From Chryseobacterium jejuense (GTDB lineage Bacteria > Bacteroidota > Bacteroidia > Flavobacteriales > Weeksellaceae): DNA of 64,000 nt. Each line of letters starts with the position of its first letter. Position 1 is the stretch's first letter. The translations under genes were made by a program, and so were the position numbers. The stretch spans positions 1 through 64,000 of the forward strand of contig NZ_JAGIPR010000003.1 of assembly GCF_017877355.1 (NCBI RefSeq), given 5' to 3'. This document shows positions 43,971 to 51,189 of this stretch, piece by piece. Under the pieces are notes generated by a model. That model did no database searches, had not been told where the DNA came from, and worked only from the letters and a program-made list of their open reading frames with translations.

Positions 43971-45305
43971 ATGAAGACTTCAGACAACAATATCTCCCGT
44001 AAGGATTTTATCAGAAATTCAGCATTGGCAATGGCAGGATTAACTTTACTACCGAATATAATGACAGCATCTCCTTTTTTGGATGAAAAAAATGTTTCAG
44101 CAAAAGGAAAACTGAGTCTTAAAAACGTTCGTCTGGAAACCGGTTTCCAATATGATGAAGGAGAAGTTTCTGCTACAGAAACAGATCTGTTTTATGTAGA
44201 AGTTGAAAACGGAAAGATTACTAAGATCGCTCCCAACCAGCCTAACGTAAAAGCTATAGATGTAAAAGGATTATTGATGCTTCCTGCATTTAAAGATATG
44301 CATATTCATTTGGATAAAACTTTTTATGGGGATAAGTGGCAGGCAGTAAGAAAAAGAACCGGTGGCGTAAAGGGAATGATTGATCTGGAACAGAAAATGC
44401 TTCCGGAAATGCTGAAGAATTCAACATCCAAGGCTGAAAAAATGATTGAATTATTACAATCAAAAGGGACATCCTTTGCAAGAAGTCACGTCAATATTGA
44501 GCCTACTTCAAAACTTCAGTCATTAAAGAATCTACAGAAAGCCTTAGACAATAAAAAGAAAAGCTTTGGGGCAGAATTGGTGGCCTTTCCACAACACGGA
44601 GTGTTCTATACAGATTCAGCACCCTATCTGAAGGAAGCTGCCAAAATGGATATTGATTTTATCGGTGGAGTAGATCCTTTCAATGTAGATGGCAATATCG
44701 AAAAAGTGATGGACTTTACGGTTCAATTAGCCTTAGACAATAAAAAGGGAATAGATATTCACCTGCATGAAACCGGAGATTCGGGATTGAAAACTGTAGA
44801 ATATTTAATTAAAAAAGTAAATGAAAATCCGTCTTTAAAAGGTAAAACATACCTGAGTCATTGTTTTATACTGGCAAAATTAGACGAAGCAAAACAGGAA
44901 GATATTGCCGCTAAGTTGGCAGAAGCGCAGATCGGAATTGTCTCCACGATCCCTTTCGGAAGACTGATTATGCCGATCCCGATTTTATATAAACATAATG
45001 TAACAGTATTAACGGGTAATGACAGTATTGTAGACCATTGGAATACTTTCGGAACGGGAAGTGTACTTCAGAAAGCCAATTTAATGGCGCAGCTGTACGG
45101 GTATTCAACTGAATTTTTATTATCAAGAAGTTTAAAACTGGCAACAGGAAATATTCTTCCATTGGATGATAAAGGAACTCAGCAATGGCCTAAAACAGGA
45201 GATAAAGCAGATTTTGTTTTGTTGAATGCAAGCTGTTCCGCAGAAGCTGTATCAAGAATCTCCAATGTAGAATCATTGGTACATCAGGGAAATGTAGTTT
45301 TTTAA
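43971..45305 (+). CDS. CodA-like amidohydrolase with Tat-type signal
   Basis: 444 residues from the ATG at 43971. The N-terminus NNISRKDFIRNSALAMAGL is a Tat-like signal (SRKDF in place of SRRxFL). The catalytic domain matches cytosine-deaminase-type amidohydrolases: DMHIHLDKT (metal HxH), VAFPQHGV, DIHLHETGD, YLSHCF and TGNDSIVDHW (metal Asp). It should hydrolyse a cyclic amide or deaminate an amine outside the cytoplasm; substrate unknown. The ankyrin lipoprotein gene follows after 12 bases, and a second, signal-less paralogue lies at 47182. Confidence 0.85.
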   Translation: MKTSDNNISRKDFIRNSALAMAGLTLLPNIMTASPFLDEKNVSAKGKLSLKNVRLETGFQYDEGEVSATETDLFYVEVENGKITKIAPNQPNVKAIDVKGLLMLPAFKDMHIHLDKTFYGDKWQAVRKRTGGVKGMIDLEQKMLPEMLKNSTSKAEKMIELLQSKGTSFARSHVNIEPTSKLQSLKNLQKALDNKKKSFGAELVAFPQHGVFYTDSAPYLKEAAKMDIDFIGGVDPFNVDGNIEKVMDFTVQLALDNKKGIDIHLHETGDSGLKTVEYLIKKVNENPSLKGKTYLSHCFILAKLDEAKQEDIAAKLAEAQIGIVSTIPFGRLIMPIPILYKHNVTVLTGNDSIVDHWNTFGTGSVLQKANLMAQLYGYSTEFLLSRSLKLATGNILPLDDKGTQQWPKTGDKADFVLLNASCSAEAVSRISNVESLVHQGNVVF

Positions 45306-45317
45306 ATTCAACCTAAA

Positions 45318-45989
45318 ATGAAGAAAATATTGGTATTTCTTTTAGCATTCGGAAGTTTGAGTGCCTGTCAGGAGAAATCTGGTGATTTTCCAAACGAAGA
45401 GATTATGCAGGAAAAAGACATTATCAGCCAAATAAAGAAAAATGATATTTCTGCTGTAAAATCTGCTCTGGAAAGCGGAACAGATGTGAATACTCGGGAT
45501 AGAAAAGGACGTTCTTTATTGCTGATTGCAACCGTAGAGAAACTAACCGTAATGGCTAAGCTATTGGTTTCTTATAAAGCAGATGTTAATCTTCAGGATG
45601 AGCAGTTGGACAGTGCATTTTTATATGCCGGAGCAAGCGGACAAACAGAATTGGTGAAATTATACCTGGAAAATGGTGCCCGCTTCGATGTGTTCAACCG
45701 TTACAACGGAACTGCTTTGATTCCTGCCTGTGAACGCGGACATGTAGAAACCGTGAAAGTGTTGGTTAAGACAAAAGGTTTCCCAATTAATCATGTGAAC
45801 AAATTAGGTTGGACGGCTTTAATGGAAGCCGTAATTCTTGGAAATGGAACCCGGAAATATCAGGAAATTGTGCAGATTCTTAAAGATAATGGTGCAGACC
45901 TCACGATTCCCGATCATTCAGGTATAACACCTTTACAACATGCGGAATCATTAGGCTTTAAAGAAATCGCTCTTATCCTGAAATCGTGA
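45318..45989 (+). CDS. Ankyrin-repeat lipoprotein
   Basis: A 223-residue lipoprotein (LAFGSLSAC, Cys17) with five ankyrin repeats (for example SALESGTDVNTRDRKGRSLL; YLENGARFDVFNRYNGTALI; LKDNGADLTIPDHSGITPL). It is probably periplasmic and binds a protein partner. Genes of this type are often next to secreted enzymes; here the neighbour is the exported amidohydrolase, in the same transcript. Confidence 0.87.
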   Translation: MKKILVFLLAFGSLSACQEKSGDFPNEEIMQEKDIISQIKKNDISAVKSALESGTDVNTRDRKGRSLLLIATVEKLTVMAKLLVSYKADVNLQDEQLDSAFLYAGASGQTELVKLYLENGARFDVFNRYNGTALIPACERGHVETVKVLVKTKGFPINHVNKLGWTALMEAVILGNGTRKYQEIVQILKDNGADLTIPDHSGITPLQHAESLGFKEIALILKS

Positions 45990-46046
45990 AAAGAATGCTG
46001 TAAAGGTCTGGATCAAAACTGTCATAAAATCAGCAGCATTCAATAT

Positions 46047-46120
46047 TATCGGAGATAAAATCTTTGCTCCCTAAAAGTAGTGTTATAAGCCAAATCTTTG
46101 CGCCGTTGCGATTTTCCAAC
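46047..46120 (+). repeat. Dispersed intergenic repeat R2, copy 3
   Basis: TTATCGGAGATAAAATCTTTG at the start and CTTTGCGCCGTTGCGATTTTCCAAC at the end match copies at 28557-28629 and 35057-35132 in order, length and strand. Confidence 0.7.
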
Positions 46121-46255
46121 ATTACTAAGAATATAAAATTCAGATATATAATTTAGTTGGTGTTTTTAGCCATAAAAGATGCATTTGTATCTTTTGTGGC
46201 TATTTTAATTTTTTCTCTCATAAATTTTATTAATTTTAAGAGAAATTCAGGTAGT

Positions 46256-47101
46256 GTGAGTTATCATACAGATCATTTTCCCATTTTAGGAATTCAGGAG
46301 TTTAGCGAGAACCAGCTTAAGGGCTGTAATTTACTGTTTAATGAACTCTATGGGGCACGCTCTATTGATGATCCCCATAAACATGATTTTTTTATCATCA
46401 ACCTTTTTGAGCACGGAGTAGGTTCCCATACCATAGATTTTGCGAAATATGAGGTGAAAGATCACCAGATTCATCTTGTTTTTCCGGATCAGGTACATCA
46501 GTGGGTAATTGAAAAAGAAACAATAGGATATCAGCTAATGATCAGCAGAGATTGGTTTGAAAGCTTTTTGCCATCGTTGAGATTTTCAGCTTCCTATTAT
46601 CAGAATCACCCCGTAATTAATCTTTCTGAAGACGTTTTTAAAACATTTTTATATGAATTTCAAGCCATCCAGAAAGAGTTGAAGAGTGAAAAAGTTTTTT
46701 GGGAACTGATTCAGAAGAGAAGTGAGCTGATCGGTTTGCTGGTCAGCCAAACAGTGGAAGGAGCTTTCAAGGATTTTGAAGTTTACAATTCAAATCCCAT
46801 TATCTCTAAATTTTTAAACCTGATTGATGAACATTTCAGAACCGAAAGATCTGTTTCCTTTTATGCTGATAAGCTGAATATTTCCGCCAATTACCTGAAT
46901 ATTGTCTGTAAAAAGAATCTCAATGCTTCTGCATCATCTCTCATTCAGGATCGTATTTTACTGGAAGCGAAACGTCTTTTGAAAGTTTCGGAAATGTCTG
47001 TAAAAGATATTGTGTATGATCTGGGCTTCTATGATCATGCCAGTTTTTCGAAATTCTTTAAAATGCAAACGGGAATGACACCGTCTCAATTCAAGGAATA
47101 A
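46256..47101 (+). CDS. AraC family transcriptional regulator
   Basis: About 281 residues if translation starts at the GTG at 46256; the frame is open from a TTG at 46157 but its first 33 residues are an unlikely hydrophobic extension. An N-terminal cupin-like ligand domain (DDPHKHDFFIINLFEHGVG ... HQIHLVFPDQVHQWV) precedes the C-terminal AraC double HTH (SVSFYADKLNISANYLNIVC; VKDIVYDLGFYDHASFSKFF; GMTPSQFK). Lying between the two amidohydrolase genes, it is a candidate regulator of one or both. Confidence 0.85.
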   Translation: MSYHTDHFPILGIQEFSENQLKGCNLLFNELYGARSIDDPHKHDFFIINLFEHGVGSHTIDFAKYEVKDHQIHLVFPDQVHQWVIEKETIGYQLMISRDWFESFLPSLRFSASYYQNHPVINLSEDVFKTFLYEFQAIQKELKSEKVFWELIQKRSELIGLLVSQTVEGAFKDFEVYNSNPIISKFLNLIDEHFRTERSVSFYADKLNISANYLNIVCKKNLNASASSLIQDRILLEAKRLLKVSEMSVKDIVYDLGFYDHASFSKFFKMQTGMTPSQFKE

Positions 47102-47127
47102 TTTATACAAAACAAGACATAATTGAT

Positions 47128-47154
47128 ACACCGGTTTTCAGAAGAAGCCGGTGT
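47128..47154 (+). terminator. Hairpin after the AraC gene
   Basis: ACACCGG pairs with CCGGTGT around 13 bases and is followed by AATTTTG. The -7-like TAATTTTG (47154-47161) of the next gene begins at its last base, so terminator and promoter overlap. It could also act as an operator. Confidence 0.6.
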
Positions 47155-47181
47155 AATTTTGTAGGGTTAAAATATTAAAAA

Positions 47182-48420
47182 ATGCAATTTCCCTATCAAT
47201 TAACTGCGAAAGGAAACTATTCCCTTAAAAATGTACGCCTGGAAACAGGTTTTGAATATGAAAATGAAGAGGTTATCGGAACCAAAACAGACCTTTTCAG
47301 TATCGAAATTGAAAACGGAAAAATTAAATCGATAAAAGCCAATGATCCTTCTTCCAAAGCCATTGATGCTAAAGGATATCTGATGCTTCCTGCTTTCAGG
47401 GATATGCACATCCATTTGGATAAAACGTTGTATGGTCTTCCCTGGCAGGCGCTCTCTCCCAAAAGAAAAAGCGTGAAGGACATGATTGCTTATGAACAGC
47501 AAATTATTCCTGAACTGTTAAAAACTTCAGTGGACAGAGCTGAGCAACTGATCAGTCTGTTACAGCATTACGGAACTCATTTTGTGAGAACCCATTTCAA
47601 TATTGATCCTACTTCAGGATTACAATCATTGGAGAATTTGGAACAGGCGCTTCAAAATAAAAAAGCTTCCTTTAATGCAGAGTTGGTTGCTTTCCCACAA
47701 CATGGAGTATATTATACAGAATCAGCTCCTTTAATGAAAGAAGCTGCAAAACTAGATAATGTTGCTTTTATTGGTGGATTAGACCCGCAGAGCATTGACG
47801 GAAGCATCGAAAAAGTAATGGATTTTACCGTACAATTGGCACTGGATCATCATAAAGGAATTGATATTCACCTTCATGAAGTAGGAGAGTCCGGAATGAA
47901 GACTATCAACTATCTGATTGATAAAGCGATTGAGAACCCTGTGCTTCAGGGAAAAACTTTTGTAAGTCACGCTTTTGTGCTGGCTCACCTTTCTCCAAAA
48001 GAAACAGAAGAAATCTCAGAAAGACTGGCTGCCGGAAAAGTAGGAATTGCTTCTTCCGTACCGTTTAAAAAGACCATCATGCCGATCCCCACCATGAAAA
48101 AGCATGGGGTAAATGTTTTGATTGGGAATGATAACGTACAGGATTTCTGGAGTACTTTCGGATCCGGAAGTATGTTGCAGAAGGCCAATCTTATTGCTGA
48201 ATTATATGGCTATGCCACTGAATTTGCTTTATCAAGAGCATTACAGTTTGCCACTCAAAGTATTCTTCCTTTGGATGAAAAAGGAAAACAACAATGGCCT
48301 AAAACCGGCGATGAAGCTGCTGTGGTTTTAGCAGATGCTTCATGCTCAGCAGAAGCCGTTTCCAGAATGTCTACGATAGAAGCCCTGATGCACAACGGGA
48401 ATCTGTTCTGGAGAAATTAA
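47182..48420 (+). CDS. CodA-like amidohydrolase, cytosolic paralogue
   Basis: A 412-residue paralogue of the gene at 43971 that lacks the N-terminal export signal. The metal and substrate motifs are conserved: DMHIHLDKT, VAFPQHGV, DIHLHEVGE, FVSHAFVL and IGNDNVQDFW. Both proteins share GNYSLKNVRLETGF/GKLSLKNVRLETGF starts and the end CSAEAVSRMSTIEAL. Substrate unknown, probably related to that of the exported enzyme. A terminator-like hairpin follows at 48468-48490. Confidence 0.87.
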   Translation: MQFPYQLTAKGNYSLKNVRLETGFEYENEEVIGTKTDLFSIEIENGKIKSIKANDPSSKAIDAKGYLMLPAFRDMHIHLDKTLYGLPWQALSPKRKSVKDMIAYEQQIIPELLKTSVDRAEQLISLLQHYGTHFVRTHFNIDPTSGLQSLENLEQALQNKKASFNAELVAFPQHGVYYTESAPLMKEAAKLDNVAFIGGLDPQSIDGSIEKVMDFTVQLALDHHKGIDIHLHEVGESGMKTINYLIDKAIENPVLQGKTFVSHAFVLAHLSPKETEEISERLAAGKVGIASSVPFKKTIMPIPTMKKHGVNVLIGNDNVQDFWSTFGSGSMLQKANLIAELYGYATEFALSRALQFATQSILPLDEKGKQQWPKTGDEAAVVLADASCSAEAVSRMSTIEALMHNGNLFWRN

Positions 48421-48583
48421 ATTTTACGTAGTATATATTTTTTATACACTTGTTTTTTGTGAATCAGCCACCGGAGTTTTCTGGTGGTTGTTTTTGTTTG
48501 GAATAATGAATATTTATGAGATGAAGAGCTGCTAAACGTAAATGGAAATGATTAAATTTAGTCCATTGAAAAAGTAATGAACC

Positions 48584-48989
48584 GTGTATAAGGAATTCGG
48601 ATTTTGGAAAGAGTCTGGAAATTATAACAAACGTTAAGCAAATAAATGAAAGTTTGGGTGCTTTAAATATTATCAGGGCTCAAATCTGGTTATTTGATAT
48701 TAGTCATAAAAGAATAGCGATAAGATTCTATTTTAATGAAAATGATAAAATTGCCTATATCATAATGGTAAACTGTGAATACATTCAAGGTTTTTTTTCT
48801 GTTGACAATCCAACTTTTTCTATAAGTCAATTTTTAAATAATGTAAGTTTAGAAAATATGTATAAGATTATAGATGAGAATAATAATTTTGAATTGATTT
48901 CAAGGGGAATTGTTTTTGTAAAAGGAAAGGAATCTGAATTTGGAGATAATTTTGATGAATTTTTGATGGATAAGGTGAATTTTAAATAA
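48584..48989 (+). pseudogene. Probable frameshifted gene of an immunity-like family
   Basis: Frame 3 from 48570 encodes NVKQINESLGALNIIRAQIW (from about 48630) through to FLMDKVNFK without any ATG near its beginning; the best in-frame start is a TTG at 48654. Just upstream in another frame, GTG 48584 opens VYKEFGFWKESGNYNKR and then stops. The two pieces read as one protein broken near 48630. AQIWLFDISHKRIAIRF resembles FKIWAYTVSHNSLLIRS of the next gene, so the two are paralogous. The family is not recognised. Confidence 0.5.
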
Positions 48990-48999
48990 TGATTTTATT

Positions 49000-49410
49000 A
49001 TGATATTTTGTTCAAACAGAAAATTCAAAATCTGGGCATATACTGTAAGTCATAACTCTTTGTTAATAAGAAGTATTATGCAGTATGATGATGAGGAAGG
49101 TTATTCAGAAGGAACCTCCTATAATATTGACCTTGAGTTTTCATTTGTAGAATATATGGATATAAGAACCGTGTGGGATTCTATATCAGTTTCTACTGTA
49201 GAAAAAGAAAATCTGACATCTGATTTAAAAGAAAAATTTGGTTCATACGAAGGGAAAATTTTTGAAATCAAATCTAATAAAGAGAAAACTTATATTGTGG
49301 CTTATAGTTTATTGATAGGAACTAATAAGTGGGGATTAGACGATCGTATTTTTAATCATCAGATGAATTTAAAGCATGATGAAATCTTAGTATCCCTTCC
49401 TTATAAATAG
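49000..49410 (+). CDS. Hypothetical small protein, immunity-like
   Basis: A 136-residue acidic cytosolic protein: SNRKFKIWAYTVSHNSLLIRS at the start, SYNIDLEFSFVEYMDIRTVW in the middle, and a C-terminal YSLLIGTNKWGLDDRIFN. The alternating strands with few catalytic-type residues resemble small immunity proteins of toxin systems, but no family is recognised. It follows the broken gene by 10 bases and shares its IWxxxxSHxxxxIR motif. Confidence 0.65.
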   Translation: MIFCSNRKFKIWAYTVSHNSLLIRSIMQYDDEEGYSEGTSYNIDLEFSFVEYMDIRTVWDSISVSTVEKENLTSDLKEKFGSYEGKIFEIKSNKEKTYIVAYSLLIGTNKWGLDDRIFNHQMNLKHDEILVSLPYK

Positions 49411-49462
49411 TAAGATGGTTAAGGTTTGAGTAGTCTTTACATTTCAATTTTTGATATTAATA

Positions 49463-49882
49463 ATGGAAAAGAGAATAATTGTGATTCCAGAACAGGAATA
49501 TGAGTGTTACTATCTTGGAGAGAGTTGGAAGGTAATTCGTAAAGGTATAACAAGAGAAGTTGTTTTAGTCTCCTTTTATGGAGTTCCATTTTATATTATT
49601 TTTGAAAATATAGAAACTGTAGTTACCCAACTCAAAACGGAAATTCAAACAAATAATATACTACTTTCCAATATGTTCCCGATTCAGTTAATCCTTGAAG
49701 AATTAATTGAACATCAGCGAAACTATTGGTTAGATTTATGTGTGGATTTTATTGTCGAAATGGATGTGTTAAATCAGGAGATGGTTAAGGCTCTATTGAA
49801 AACTAAAAATAATAAAGCTTTTACCCAACCTGTAAGGCATAAAATAAGACGAGTAATACTTACGAATGGCTATGAATATTAA
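49463..49882 (+). CDS. Hypothetical small protein
   Basis: 139 residues from the ATG at 49463 (MEKRIIVIPEQEYECYYLG). It has strand-rich N- and helical C-terminal halves (LILEELIEHQRNYWLDLCVDFIVEMD) and a basic end (RHKIRRVILTNGYEY). Not recognised. It is the third of the three short genes of this patch. Confidence 0.6.
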   Translation: MEKRIIVIPEQEYECYYLGESWKVIRKGITREVVLVSFYGVPFYIIFENIETVVTQLKTEIQTNNILLSNMFPIQLILEELIEHQRNYWLDLCVDFIVEMDVLNQEMVKALLKTKNNKAFTQPVRHKIRRVILTNGYEY

Positions 49883-49898
49883 GCATTCGTATAATAAC

Positions 49899-49932
49899 AA
49901 AAAACCATCAGAAAAATTCTGATGGTTTTTTT
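49899..49932. terminator. Bidirectional intrinsic terminator
   Basis: AAAAAACCATCAGAA pairs with TTCTGATGGTTTTTT between convergent genes. It has T-runs on both strands. Confidence 0.9.
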
Positions 49933-49952
49933 ATTTGAAATGAAGAAACTAG

Positions 49953-51158
49953 TTATTGTAAAGCTGCTAAAAGGTTTACTCCGTCTACGGTAGCCCAAGC
50001 TCCCGGTACTAGAGAAACTTTTGTAACAGTTGCATTAGTAAATGTTTTAGCACTTGCTGGTGTATAAGCATATCCCCAAACACCAAGGTTATCAGAATTT
50101 ACATAAGTAAGAGGCTCTACTTTTATTTTCCCTGCATTTACCTGACTTGTTTCTGTAGCTAAATCTTGGATAAGAACAGAATAAGCCTTTTGTGCACCAA
50201 TGTTTTTATATCCACTGATATAAACATTTGAAAAGATTCCTGTTCCATGTTTTTTAAATTGAATAGCAGAAATTTCAGGAGAGTTTGGTGATTCTGGATT
50301 TGTATTAGCATCCCTGATTAAAGTAATATTTGAAATTTTTGGAGGTGTATTATCTGCATTACTTGATGCCTCAATTTCCATTCCGAAATTACCAATTCCA
50401 GTTTGGAAAGCATACCAGTTGGAGTTATTTTGTCCGCTCCAAGCATCTTGCCAGTCAAAAGAATCATCAAAATTTCCGTAAGAAACAAGGTTCTTAGCAC
50501 TTACAGTTCCACCGAAGAATTCAAAGCCATCATCAGTTCCTTTGTAAGCTACTAGATTTTCTAAAGTTGTACCATCTCCTACAGAGTAGAATGTGAAAGT
50601 ATTAGTTTCGGATGTACCATCTCCAATCTTTTTACCAGCATATTCAACGCGAACAAATTTTAAAACACCAGAACTGTTATTGGCATCATTCCCTCCATAA
50701 GTGATAAAGTTTCCGTCTTCAGATACAGCAGTAAGATTGCCATTTACAGCTTTGATAGGAGCTTTACCATAAATAGTAATACCTCCCCATGCACCAGACG
50801 TTTTGTTTGCTGCTGTAAATACAATTGGTTGAGTTTCAGAACCACTTGCAAATATTTTTCCACCTTGCAGAACCACTAAGCTTGAGGTTGTGGTAGTATT
50901 TACTGTAAATGTAGCCCCAGCTTCAATAGTAAGAACAGCTCCGTCAGCAACTTTTACGATGCCTTCTAATGTATAATTACCTTTTTTAACTAACAAGTTA
51001 GAGGTAATTATACCAGATAATTTTCCTCCTTCAGGTAGAACTCCTGATATTTGCTCAGAATTATTATTGCTACCGTTGCCATCATTTACTTCAATAGTAC
51101 ATGAAGCTAAGCTTAATAATACTGTAAGTGATAATAGGGTTAAAAGATTCCTTTTCAT
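49953..51158 (-). CDS. Beta-helix-like surface lipoprotein partner of TonB receptor
   Basis: A 401-residue lipoprotein (LSLASCTIEVNDGNG, Cys20, acidic residues after the Cys as in surface-exported lipoproteins). The body is made of short beta-strand units (GGKIFASGSETQPIVFTAA; GAWGGITIYGKAPI; NTFTFYSVGDGTTLENLVAYKG; DDGFEFFGGTVSAKNLVSYGNFDDSFDW), consistent with a right-handed beta helix. It lies 31 bases downstream of the TonB receptor gene, so it is probably its substrate-capturing partner. Confidence 0.8.
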   Translation of the reverse strand: MKRNLLTLLSLTVLLSLASCTIEVNDGNGSNNNSEQISGVLPEGGKLSGIITSNLLVKKGNYTLEGIVKVADGAVLTIEAGATFTVNTTTTSSLVVLQGGKIFASGSETQPIVFTAANKTSGAWGGITIYGKAPIKAVNGNLTAVSEDGNFITYGGNDANNSSGVLKFVRVEYAGKKIGDGTSETNTFTFYSVGDGTTLENLVAYKGTDDGFEFFGGTVSAKNLVSYGNFDDSFDWQDAWSGQNNSNWYAFQTGIGNFGMEIEASSNADNTPPKISNITLIRDANTNPESPNSPEISAIQFKKHGTGIFSNVYISGYKNIGAQKAYSVLIQDLATETSQVNAGKIKVEPLTYVNSDNLGVWGYAYTPASAKTFTNATVTKVSLVPGAWATVDGVNLLAALQ

Positions 51159-51189
51159 TTTATACTTTTTTTATTTTTTATATTGTTAT

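Noticed and set aside
46157..46255. N-terminal membrane helix on the AraC regulator
   Set aside because: The segment would need a TTG start and follows directly on repeat DNA; AraC proteins of this layout are about 280 residues, matching the GTG at 46256.
48468..48490. CCACCGGAG...TTCTGGTGG hairpin as a regulatory site
   Set aside because: It lies directly after the amidohydrolase stop and before a T-rich stretch; a plain terminator is the simpler reading.
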